Shown in pieces: positions 9,110 to 18,914 of a stretch of DNA of 64,000 bases (position 1 is the stretch's first letter; every line of letters starts with the position of its first letter). The notes under the pieces were generated by a model. That model did no database searches, was not told where the DNA came from, and saw only the letters and a list, made by a program, of their open reading frames with translations. This DNA is from Pyropia yezoensis (Eukaryota > Rhodophyta > Bangiophyceae > Bangiales > Bangiaceae): positions 9,701,119 through 9,765,118 of the forward strand of contig CM020618.1 in NCBI GenBank assembly GCA_009829735.1, given 5' to 3'. A program made the translations under genes and the position numbers.

Positions 9110-9577
9110 TGTGGCAGTATTGACCCCCAGGTAGGGGGCAACACGTGCCATGCAAGGGGCGGCAGGCCACTAGCCTGGTCCGTTCCTCCCCCTGCATTTG
9201 GGTCCATATTCCCTAAGTTCGGGATAGTTAGCTTAGTAGTAAATCCAACTTGGATTTGAGGGTTTTCTGCATTTATCGTCTTGAATTTTCGTGTGGCCCG
9301 GTGGGCAGGTGCTGGGGTGGGAGATTCTGAGTGGCGAGATTCTGAGTGGACCCTGGGGGGATAAGGGGAGGGACAGCGGGGCTTGGCCCTGCGTCCCCGT
9401 CCCGACCAAGAAACTGTTGGACCACACACCATCTTCTTGTTTGTCCGTGGGGGGATTGCCCCACAACAGGGATAGAGTGTGTGCGACTTGCACTTCTTCC
9501 GGTTCCCCCGACACGGGAGGCAGCCCTCGCACACCGCCCCAACTTGGGTACTGTGTGTGCGAGTGGTTTTTGCCACA
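9110..9577 (+). repeat. 3' LTR of element A
   Basis: 468 bp, identical by eye to the 5' LTR at 199-666, with the same TGTGGCA/TGCCACA ends. It is followed directly by the GTCCC target duplication. Confidence 0.95.
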
Positions 9578-10861
9578 GTCCCCTACGGGTTTCCGGCGTT
9601 GCTACCACGGTTGCTCGACCACTTCGGCTCCGCCATGTTGGCGGCTAGCCCGGACCACGTGGTGTTCGCCATGTTGGCAATCCAGTGGCTCCTCGAGGTC
9701 ATGTCGACCTGGTTGTCTTGTGTCCAGCGGCGGGGGATGCTCTGGCATCTCTCCCCCCGGCTTATCCAAGGTTTGGAGCAGCTCACCCCTCAGCTAGTTG
9801 CTGAGGGGTGCTCATCAGGACAGCTCACTCTACTTGAGGAGATGCTGCGCCTCCACAAGCTCATCGAGTGGGAGAGCATCGAGCATAAGTTACGCCGATC
9901 CTCCCGCGGACCCAAAGACGATGGCGCACTTCGCCAGTTCGTCTGGGTCGGCCGTTAACTTCACGACGGCCGCGTGGTACTCAAGGAGGGGCTGGGCATC
10001 GGGGACTACTCGTGTGCCCCGGGGGTGGAACGCCACACTGCGCCTCCCCCGGACAAGGCAATCGTTGCGGCCGTGGCCTCCCAAGATGATTACGTGACTC
10101 AACCCCCTGCGGGGGCCCCGAGTAGGGGTCGCAGTTACTCTCGGGCTCCGCCTACTCGGCGAGCCCCTCCGCTTCCTCCTGTCCCGTTCCAGCCGCACGG
10201 GGACATCCCGATAAGCGTTGCTGTTGAGACATCCACCCCGGTGTCCCCCAACTTGGGGGCCACCCTACTCACGGTCTATCCCAAGTTGGTACTGTCAGCC
10301 ACGCCCTTGACTTCCGAGATGATGATCACCACGTTGGTGCGCACCATTTCTTGGTTGGCCGCGTCGCCTGAAACACTTCAAGTTTCCGAGACTCCTCAAA
10401 TTGAGGAGCGCGTTCGTACTGTTGTGGCGACCGCGAGTTGCGAGTCGGTAGCGGGATTCATGACGATCGAGTTGGCTCGTATTGGGTCGATTGTGCCCCA
10501 GCCGGCCCCACTTGGGCGCGGCAAGCGTCGGCCGAGCCGGGCATGCTCGTCTCCTCGCCGTCGTCGCCGTCACTCGCGGCGAACTCCCTCCGTGTCGGAA
10601 GACGAGTTGTCTTACTCCGTCTCGGTCCTCTACCCCGTCGGAGACGGAGTCGTTCCGGCGTCTGCGTCGCCAACTTGCGCGCAAGACCAAACAGATAGCC
10701 GCGGTCGTCGCCACTTGCGCGACCGTGAGGGGCGCGACGGTTCCGACTTGGAGCCGCCGCCCCCGCCGACGGGTGGGGAACGTTATCGACGTGTGTCTCG
10801 CCGCTCGCCTCCACGTGAGGGCGAGGGCCGTGGTGTTGGGGAATCTACCATGCGTGCCTAG
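9578..10861 (+). pseudogene. Antisense-ORF remnant of element B
   Basis: This encodes roughly the C-terminal two-thirds of the antisense protein, including the Trp/Leu core end and the Arg/Ser-rich tail. It is a broken fossil with about one break besides its truncation. Despite higher divergence it keeps the core motifs such as LLEVMSTWLSCVQRRGMLWHL. Confidence 0.8.
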
Positions 10862-10972
10862 TTGGCAGCTGCCTTTGTTGTGAGAGTGTGTGGGTTAGGG
10901 CTGTAGTTAAAGGCCACTCTGCGTACCACTTCGACTTGAAGCACTCTCTTGGCACTGTCACTTGGCCTTCCC

Positions 10973-11569
10973 TCACGTTGAGGGAGGGCAGTTAGGGTCG
11001 TTATCATTTCGGGCGCAGCATGCCCGGACCTTCTCAGCAGGAAGATCCTCCACATACTCCCACGTTTCATCCTTAGCTTTATAGCCGAACCAACGCACCC
11101 TCAACATGATGCGGTTAGTGTCCTCATCCCACCCGTGGTCGATGAACTTATCGAGCACGTACTCCTGCGGGCCCTGTTTGGCCGCAGGTAGCAAAGGCAG
11201 GCGCCACGCTTTCAGTGCACGCGCCCAGGCCGGGTCGCCTTCAGGAGGTGGTGCAACTTTTACCACGTCCTGTCCGTTTACTATGCGGACCCCATCGTCA
11301 CTTTCGATGGTGAACCGCCGTCCATCTGTACGAAGGACCTGGTATGGACCCTTCGTCGGGAACACCGACTTACCCCCAGTTGGGGTGTGTGAGTGAGCCA
11401 ACACCCAGTCACCCTGCTCGGGGACGTGCTTGGCATTACGCACCTTCTCGTCAAAGGTAGGTTTGTAGCGCTTTTGCGCTTTGTCCATCTCAGCCCTGAC
11501 TTTCGGGATGAGTTTCTCGAGCCTGGCAGCGAACTCCACCTTACTCTCAGTGGGAGTAGGTGTACTGCC
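10973..11569 (-). pseudogene. Pol C-terminal remnant of element B (integrase tail, chromodomain)
   Basis: The open frame corresponds to the last 200 or so residues of pol, ending in the same ...NCPPST-like terminus and chromodomain (KFIDHGWDEDTNRIMLRVRWFGY). It lacks protease, RT, RNase H and the integrase core. It is a truncated fossil. Confidence 0.85.
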
Positions 11570-11900
11570 TGTGGGACTTGCTGTTGTACTTGCTTTTAGG
11601 GGCACTGGCCCGTGGCTGGGATGACCCGTGGGAGAGGGGCGGGGAGACTCCTTCTGTCACCGCGGGCTTGGGATATGATTGGCCCGCACGTTGCACGGGG
11701 TGTAAGATCGCTGGGTGCGGGGTGAGGGAGGTATATGTGCGCGCAGGTGGTGTTCGTTGCTTGTCCCCTTCGTAAAAGTACACTTGTGTATGCGCGAATA
11801 CTGCCGTCCTGGTGCGTGCTCGTCACGTCTCAGACAGCCAGGCGGTTGGGGGCTCCGTGTCTCACCGGTCTCCCTGGGTTTACCATCGGTAAGGTTCTCT
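11570..11900. other. Unassigned spacer
   Basis: This lies between the break of element B and the first hAT-like sequence. I see no convincing gene or repeat. Confidence 0.4.
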
Positions 11901-11978
11901 GTGATATCCGGGGGCTACACGCCTACGACGTGAACCCACTACAAGTCCCTTTGCCGAGCGTACTACACTTAGGACCCG

Positions 11979-12946
11979 TTGACTGCGTATCTTCACGCGG
12001 CATCCCTCTTGGCGGAGCAGCGGAAGCGTCGCATCACCCGTATGGACTGGAACAAGATTTGCCATGTTGTTAGAGTCCTGACGCCATCGTACGAGGTCAC
12101 TAAGGGGGCAGAGAGCGGGGCGGGAACCCTGAGGGACCTTTTCCCTTTCATAGTGAGTGGCGCTGGGTAAGACCAGGCACGGCGAAACCGTTGCCGTACC
12201 TATGTACCCGGAGCCACCACTCGCCATTGTCGCCGAGGCAATTGAGCTCTACCTTTATGGCAACATCGATGAGCACGTCGTGGAGCTGGATGATCGCCTT
12301 TTCCCCGCGGAAGACGTGTACATAGACGCTACTCCCGGCTTTGATAGCCTTTTCCCAGAGGCTAGGGCTGCTGTGCACCTTCTTCGATCGGAGTTGAATC
12401 GGCTTGTACTTTACGCAAGGGACGATACGAAGAACTAGCTGAAAAACCGAGCTGTCCTAAGCGCGCTGATGTCGACGCCATCGGGGGCAGCACCGCTTTG
12501 CGTGGTGACCACGTGGCTGGAGGTGGCAGACTCATGGTCGTCGGCAGCCGAAGCGGCCGTTCTTGAAACCGCTTCGAGAAAGTCGGGTGCGTCCGACAAG
12601 GGAGGCACTCCACGTGCAGAGGCGACGCGGAGCGCCCCGTCCACGAGTGCTTCTCATTCGGAGCAAAGAGCCGCTGCAAGGGTCCTTCATGGTGCGCTCG
12701 GCGGCGGCAAATGCTGGTCGCCATCAACGTGGCCGTCCAGTGCAAACCGGGCGCGCTCGAGGTGTTCAAGCGGAGCTCGCGCGCTTCCACGTGCATTCAA
12801 AGAGAACGGCCGAGGACGAAGCGGCCTTGTTCTGGCGACGGCATCAAGAGCAGTTGCCAAGCCTGTTTTCGGTCGCGGGCCCGGCTCTTGGAGCCGTGCG
12901 GTCATCTGCTTCGTGTGAGAGAGAATTTGTATTCACAGGTCGGTAG
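11979..12946 (+). pseudogene. Decayed hAT-family transposase, C-terminal half
   Basis: Three stretches in different frames together resemble the C-terminal half of a hAT transposase. The first (11979-12170) contains MDWNKICHVVRVLTPSYEVTK, matching the W..I..V..VL.P....TK block of hAT proteins. The second (12157-12438) continues with helical sequence (AEAIELYLYGNIDEHVVELDD). The third (about 12750-12946) contains ALFWRRHQEQLPSLF...SSASCEREF, matching the hAT dimerisation domain, where FW/WW, P-L and SSA..ER are hallmarks. The frame changes and stops show it is not functional. No terminal inverted repeats were found around it. The family assignment rests on motif recognition and needs a profile search. 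Confidence 0.6.
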
Positions 12947-12949
12947 CCT

Positions 12950-13640
12950 GACTGGCTTCCCGCGTCTTCCTACGCTCCAGGAGTCCACCCAGACTGCTGC
13001 GCATTAGGTAACTCTAGGTTGGCCATACACGGACCACCTTTCGCTTCTGCACAGAAGCGAGGCATGGATACATGTTTGTAGGGACTGAAGGACGTCTCCT
13101 CTTCCCAGAGAGACAAAAGAACTAGCTTCTGGTAGCTCTGTGCGCGCATTGAGGGGAAGAAAGAAACATCACGTGCGCAATTGGTAAGCCCCAAACTCCA
13201 GGTGATCGTAAACTTTGGTCCCCCCCTGTACCATACAAACTCCCATTGAATGGGAACGGCGCATCCCCCCAGCCAGGATTTGGGCAACCCACCCATCCAA
13301 ACTTGAGGTATCTCAAACAAATACTTATCCCGCCCGGTATCCCAGCCGGTCGTTTCCTCACCCCCCTTCCCCCTCGGGCCACACCCCATTCCCAACAGGG
13401 GAGGGGCGTCCCGCCTGGGGCTGAATCCGTCTCCTGGCCAGTGAGCAACCAAGCGTCGTGTTGGGTCGGGCGGGCCCCTTCGCAGGGGCCCCTCCACATT
13501 CTACACAGAACACCTACACGGCCCACTCCCCCTTCTGTCCTCCAACTCCGCAACGCACAGCGCCCTCCATCGCTCCAGCCCGTCTTCCTAACCTTCCAAT
13601 GTCTCCCAAGGCACAGATGCGATCCAAGAGCCCGTCCGAT
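12950..13640. other. Unassigned, C-rich in part
   Basis: No gene is recognised. From about 13270 to 13560 the + strand is strongly C-rich. Confidence 0.4.
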
Positions 13641-14020
13641 GGGTCCGCAGTGTACATATACTGAAGGATGTCCAGGGCCGTAAGCTTGGATGGGCTCCGA
13701 GCCTGCTCGCGCTCAGCAGCATCTCGCTGCTCGTCGACAGGAAGCTCCTTAGGGCAAAGACAATCTGTCGGTCCTCCCGCCGCTCGTCGGGCTTAACCTG
13801 GCGCTCAGCTTGGGGCTCCGCCAAGACTACCTGCACGCGCGGACCGGAGGGCAAAGCTGGCCTCACTGTCATTAGCCGCGTTTGAGGCCTCCATTGCTTC
13901 TCGCTTGAACTCGATCACATAGTTTTCACCTAGCGCTGCCTGCACTTCCGTTTTTCCGCAGACTGCCTGCGCGACGGAGTACCTCTCTAGGACCTTTTTG
14001 CATCTCCTCCGAGGGTCCAT
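13640..14020 (-). pseudogene. Possible coding remnant, unknown
   Basis: Read leftward from the ATG at 14020, about 70 codons look protein-like (MDPRRRCKKVLERYSVAQAV and following). After a change of frame, a second protein-like stretch follows near 13770-13640 (KLTALDILQYMYTADPSDG). I do not recognise a family. It could be a small gene with an intron or a decayed transposon or host frame. The evidence is only amino-acid texture. Confidence 0.25.
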
Positions 14021-14993
14021 TTTGTATGAGTATACCCCTGGTAAAATAAAATTGGGTATGTGCTCTGCGATGATTGCAATCTTTTAAGTTGGTCCCTCAC
14101 CTGCGTTTGCTATCTCATCTGCTTGTCCTTCGCCGCGTGCGCAAGTGACGAGAGCTCCTCTCTCGTCTCATCCTACATAGAAGGGTGTGCCTTGGTATTG
14201 AGCCATACTAGCGTCATGTATGGCAGTAAAGCGCGCACTGATCAACACGGTCTCGTCATCTCAATAGCAGCGAGTGACCAGTCTTGCTTGGTACGTACTC
14301 ATGAATTCTAATGAGTACGGGAGTCAACAATCAGCTAGGAGGGAGTTCGCGTAAGTATCAGCCTGACCAGAACTGTTACAAGTCTGGGTGTACTCAACAC
14401 ACTACTTGTTAAAACAGTTACTGCTGAAATACTCATGGTGAGGCCTGACAGTAGGGACTGGCAGCATGTCAGCTTGAATCATTGGCGCAACCCTTTTCCC
14501 CTTCCACATCCCATTCCCACAGTCTCCAGGAAGCAATGTGACATCACCCACCAGCCCCCCCGCCATCCCTGATAAACCCGTTCCCCACCGCGCACCTTCC
14601 GGCACACCCTCGTCCCCACGAGCTTGCTCCTCCCCGAGCAATGTACCGGGGCGCGCGAGGAGGGTGCTACAGCTTATCTTGCCACGAAGAGGTCTTGACC
14701 TGTAAAGGGGAGATGAGGGGGGTTGGGGAGCGACAGGAAGTGAACACAAGAGGGCATAGCAGAAGATGAGGACATGGCCGCGAGACGCTAAATAGCTGCA
14801 GCACCGCCAGTCGTACGCGAGGACATACTCATGGATGCATCAGTCGCAGCACATGACCTCTGGGCACCAACTGGGCAGCAGAGACCACTCGCACCCCACT
14901 CCCCCGACGGCATGACAGACTCCCACCCCACGGGCCATCTCCACCACTTGAAACAACCCACCAGGCGCCCAAGCCAGCTGGCAGGGCGGCAAC
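14021..14993. other. Unassigned
   Basis: No gene is recognised. A hairpin with an 8-bp stem (GTACTCAT/ATGAGTAC) lies near 14296-14319. Confidence 0.35.
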
Positions 14994-15248
14994 TGTGAGG
15001 AACCACCCAGACGTGGGCAGCCCGCAACGTACTCGTGATGGTGTCAGCGACCCGTGCAAGCCAATAGGGCAAAAGCATGCGGGGAAGAGGATGCAGGTGG
15101 TGTCGGTGGTGGGTCTGGGGAATAGGACGGCGCGACGTCGGTGGTGATCGAGGGGGGTTCAAAAGTTAAAGGTTGTCTTTGGTCTGCGTCTGTTGTTGAC
15201 CGTCCGGTCTCCCCCGGTGGTGCCGACACCCACGCACTATATTGTAAG
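14994..15248 (+). repeat. Left arm of long inverted repeat
   Basis: This arm, from TGTGAGGAACCACCC inward, matches the reverse complement of 15841-16084 along its whole length at roughly 80-85% identity by eye. The arms enclose about 590 bp. Confidence 0.8.
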
Positions 15249-15840
15249 GATTTCCCCCCTCATCCCACGCCTCATATCTAAGGGATAATATCTGAGACCT
15301 CTGCTTACAGGTCCTGCCGAACCAACTCCTGGCAACATGGATCACTTCCTTACATTGTGGGGCATGACACGGTGTACCTTCCAGACTCAAGATGAGTCAG
15401 CCGCTGTCTCACGGTGTCTACTGGCCGCACGACAGCAACCATCGACAACCCAGCGTGGCCTGTCGGAAGGCGCCACCGTCAGCACCCATGAAGCGCCACA
15501 TCTGCCACAGCTGGCGAGTCCGTTAGAATGTCCTCGCTGCAGCATTGCAGCGATGTGACTGGCTAGCCGGCTGGCAGATTCGATCGACTCGATCGAACGT
15601 TGCATACACGCCTCTCGGACCTTCGGACCGCCTGGCGTCTGGGGCCGGCTGGGACGGCGCACTCGGCGCCGCACGCCGGACCCCTTCGTTTGGGGCAAAC
15701 TGGGGCTGCACTCCTTTAGTGCGCACGCCCGCCCATGTTTTGTTTTGAGAGCCATGCATTGTTCTTGGGCCGTATTGTGCCTACCGGCGGCGCGACTGGG
15801 AAACGCATGCTGTGGGGCACCTCGGGTGCCCCGACGTGAG
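15249..15840. other. Spacer between inverted-repeat arms
   Basis: No long open frame of recognisable type is present. If the arms are terminal inverted repeats this would be the body of a non-autonomous DNA element. Confidence 0.4.
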
Positions 15841-16084
15841 TACATAATGCGTGAGTTTCGGCGCCACCGGGGGAGACCGGAAGGGAAACCAGAGACACAG
15901 ACCAAGGAAGACCTTAACCCTTTGAACCCCCCTCGCTCACCACCGACGTCGCGCCGCCTTCTTCCCCAGACCCACAACCGTCACCATCCCCATCCTCTTC
16001 CCCGCACCCTGTCGCCCTATTGGCTGGCACGGGTCGCTGACACGAGTACGTTGAGGGCTGCCCAAGTGTGGGTAGTTCCTCACA
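15841..16084 (-). repeat. Right arm of long inverted repeat
   Basis: Ends outward in ...GTTCCTCACA, the reverse complement of the left arm's TGTGAGGAAC. No matching target duplication is visible beside the outer ends, so a transposon origin is not proven. Confidence 0.8.
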
Positions 16085-16150
16085 TAAAAGTATGCATTAG
16101 ATTTTACATTAATCAATGAATGATATATTGATTAATTCATTGGCCCTTCG
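16085..16150. repeat. AT-rich palindromic patch
   Basis: An AT-rich island in GC-rich surroundings, containing ATTAATCAAT facing ATTGATTAAT at about 16108-16137. It sits directly outside the right inverted-repeat arm. Confidence 0.55.
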
Positions 16151-17306
16151 TGCCTTACGAACCAATTAATCCAGATGCAGGTATAGCCACTTACACGTCG
16201 TCAAACCATGACTGATTATAAGCCCCAGTCGCGTGATGTCGGGGCAGCGCAAGCTTCTCGGCGCGTGTGACCTTCTGCTTGCGGTAGTCCACTTGACTTC
16301 GGCGGCGCCGTGCGGGGGGCTACGAGGAACTGAAGTCGATTCCATATAGCTAGACGGATGAGAAAGTGCCCCGTGCAGCAAGCAGACTGCAGCTTTCAGG
16401 TCCAAACTTTGCAGGTAGACGAGAGAGTGCCCTGCGGCACACCTCTCATGCACGCTTTGTGACATTGGTATGGAGGTGGTGTGCTGGCGTCTCGTACGTC
16501 CATATTTTTCCGGGGACACCCTGAGTCTCGTCTCATCTGGTGCCTCTTCCTCCGAACGCCGCACCCGAGAGATCCTCACCTGCAAGAAAAGGGGACTACT
16601 TTTTTTTGTCAAATTCTGAGCATTGGATGGCTGCTGCCACGTTGCCCGGCCCCCTCCACGTGGACGAGTCCCCCCCTCCATAGCCTCCCCCCTCCCCCCA
16701 ACCACTCCTCAATCGCTTGCCTTCCCTTCCCCACGCCCGCCCTCGCCCCCGCCCTGCGCCCCCTCCCCAACGGCCCGCCCGCCCCGGTGCCGCCCCACAC
16801 CCGCCGCGCCGCCCGCAGTTCCTCACTTTGCCCGGCCAACCTGCTCCCAGTCACATGCCCGCCTCCCCCCCACCGCGCTCCCACCCACCCAACAGCGCCC
16901 CCACCACCTCTTCGTATCCCTGTTGCGCCCATGCCGTTCTCCGCTCCCCCGCTGCCAGCCATCTCGCGCCGCAAGGGGAGTATCTGTCCCCCTGAAACGC
17001 CGCCTCCCAGCGTGTAGCACTGGCCAGCTGCCCTGCTCCTCCCGAACGCCTTTCCAACCTTCGGCACGTGACTCTCCAAGGTGAGCCTCCTCAGGGCTGT
17101 CCCCCACGCCCCTCCCGGGACCTTCCATCCGACTCAGCCGACTCGTGACAGAGCTCCGCCCCCCCCCCCCTGTTCTGGGGGCTCCTTTCCGCACCCCGCA
17201 CTGCGAAATATTCACCACCCCTCAGGTCCTCCGTACGCTTGAGCAACTATTAGCAATCACAGCGAGTAACAATCACAATATGGAGCACTGCACCAACTCG
17301 CCGCAA
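16151..17306. other. Unassigned, strongly C-rich
   Basis: No recognised gene. From about 16620 to 17180 the + strand is very rich in C over G with many C runs, giving spurious Pro-rich frames. Confidence 0.4.
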
Positions 17307-18106
17307 TCAATCGTCATCCTCCATTTCACTCCCACTCTCGGAACCTCTATTCTCACTGCTGCCGGATCCCCCAACGTCGTTCGGCTCGAACTCTTCAATC
17401 TCGTTGTCCGTAGCCGCTTCCCCAGTCTCGTTTGCCGATGCCACAGTCCGGTAGTAATCCTCCATTTCGACCGCGTGATCTTCGTATCGGCCCCATGCTT
17501 CCGGCGTGATGCGCTCAAATTCCACCTCTACCAGCTCTTTCAGCCGCTTCAGCGAGAAGTCAATGTTGGCGCGCCGCAATGCCGCCTGCACGGTTCCCCA
17601 GACCATCTCAATAGGGTTGAGCTCGGGATGTGCTACAGGAGATATCAGGATGGGGACATCAAGCTGCGCCGCCAGGTCCTGCACCAAGAACCGCGGCGCT
17701 GGGCGGTGCTTGTCCGCCTGCTCCTTCATTTCTGCCCGTGTCCGATTCTGCCGCCAGTCCGCCTCACATCCTCTGGGAACAGCATCATGCGCTTCCAGCC
17801 AGTCCGCCAGCTCCGCCTTCCTCAGCTTTCTCGACGCCGGGCGGGTGTCGTCCGTCAGAACCATATGGTACGGGGCCCGGTCCACTACCAAAACGCCGCC
17901 CTTCATTTTCGGTAGCACGCTGTCCTCCAACCACTTCAGCCACACCTGGGAGTTCATTTCCCCATGGTAGTCGCCAGTCTTCTTCTTGCCGGTAAAGACC
18001 AGGGCCGCGTCCTTCACCAGTCCTGTGCTCTGGGATCCGACGTGCGTGATGATGATCCGCCCGCCCTTGCCCGATGGAACATTCAGTCGTGCCCGGAGGT
18101 TGCCGT
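17307..18106 (-). pseudogene. DDE transposase, C-terminal part (Tc1/mariner-IS630 type)
   Basis: Reading leftward from 18106, the frame NLRARLNVPSGKGGRIIITHVG continues to a stop at 17307. It carries the second catalytic Asp in VLVVDRAPYH (usually DNAPYH) and the third acidic residue in AHPELNPIEMVWG, the hallmark of the DDE_3 (IS630/Tc1-mariner) fold, plus an acidic tail. The N-terminal part of the same gene lies at 32029-32745. The two were separated by the 13.9-kb LTR composite inserted at GCCGT. The open frame running on to 18404 crosses into the LTR and is not native. Each half is intact in itself, so the gene was probably open when the insertion struck. Confidence 0.85.
18102..18106. 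repeat. Target-site duplication GCCGT, left
   Basis: GCCGT abuts the outer LTR at 18107 and is repeated at 32029-32033 after the outer LTR ending at 32028. It flanks the whole tandem composite, not each unit. Confidence 0.9.
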
Positions 18107-18576
18107 TGTGGCAAAAACCACATGCACACACGGCACCCAAGTTGGGGCGGTGTGCAAGGGCTGCCTCCCGTGTCGGGGAAACCGGAAGAAGTGCAAGTCG
18201 CACACACTCTGTCCCTGTTGTGGGGCAAACCCCCCACGGACAAACAAGAGGATGGTGTGTGGTCCAACAGTTTCTTGGTCGGGACGGGGACGCAGGGCCA
18301 AGCCCCGCTGTCCCTCCCCTTATCCCCCCAAGGGTCCCCTCAGAATCTCGCCACTCAGAATCTCCCACCCCAGCACCTGCCCACCGGGCCACACGAAAAT
18401 TCAAGACGATAAATGCAGAAAACCCTCAAATCCAAGTTGGATTTACTACTAAGCTAACTATCCCAAACTTAGGGAATATGGACCCAAATGCAGGGGGAGG
18501 AACGGATCAGGCTAGTGGCCTGCCGCCCCTTGCATGGCACGTGTTGCCCCCCTACCTGGGGGTCAATACTGCCACA
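18107..18576 (-). repeat. LTR 1 of composite C
   Basis: 470 bp with TGTGGCA...TGCCACA ends. It differs from the middle LTR at about five positions. This is the outer LTR on the transposase C-terminal side. Confidence 0.95.
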
Positions 18577-18914
18577 CTCCCCTCTCCTCAGTTCCGACCG
18601 ACCCGGTCGGCCCTGTGAGGGGGTGCGTAAACGCACGTCTCGGCGTTGGGGGCGCGACTTGCTGTCCCCCATCGAGTACGTAACGCGGATGTGGAGGCGG
18701 TCACGTTGACCGCCCCTCTCCTCAAGCTTGCCCACTCGGCAGCTTGCTCTCCTCAGTTCACACTTCACCATCACCACCACCTCCCCTTCACCTTCCACTG
18801 GGCCGCCCCACGCTGGGGAGGCCACCCGTATACTCACGATCCGAGTCCCCCTCAACTCGAGGCGGGTCTCGTGCCGCGATAGCCAGAGCGTCTCTCCCCA
18901 ACTTGGGGAGAGCC

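Larger units (their letters stand above)
199..9577 (+). mobile_element. Element A: whole-looking Ty3/gypsy chromovirus with antisense ORF
   Basis: The element is 9379 bp long with 468-bp LTRs (199-666 and 9110-9577) that are identical as read. It is flanked by GTCCC on both sides (194-198 and 9578-9582). Internal parts in order are a primer-binding site, gag, pol with protease, RT, RNase H, integrase and chromodomain, a long antisense ORF, and a polypurine tract. All three reading frames are open, so the copy looks whole. Identical LTRs imply a very recent insertion. Its target was the antisense-ORF region of related copy B. Family: Metaviridae (Ty3/gypsy), chromovirus type. Confidence 0.95.
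9578..11569 (-). mobile_element. Element B, right fragment (Ty3/gypsy)
   Basis: This is the continuation of the older copy interrupted by A. It holds most of the antisense ORF (+ strand, to 10861), the spacer, and the integrase C-terminal and chromodomain end of pol (- strand, 10973-11569). Similarity to the family stops at about 11569, inside pol, so the rest of pol, gag and both LTRs are missing. It is clearly more diverged from A, C and D than they are from each other. It is a broken fossil. Confidence 0.9.

Noticed and set aside
18107-18404. Extension of the transposase frame to an ATG at 18404
   Set aside because: This part is LTR sequence read in antisense; the native N-terminus lies at 32029-32745.
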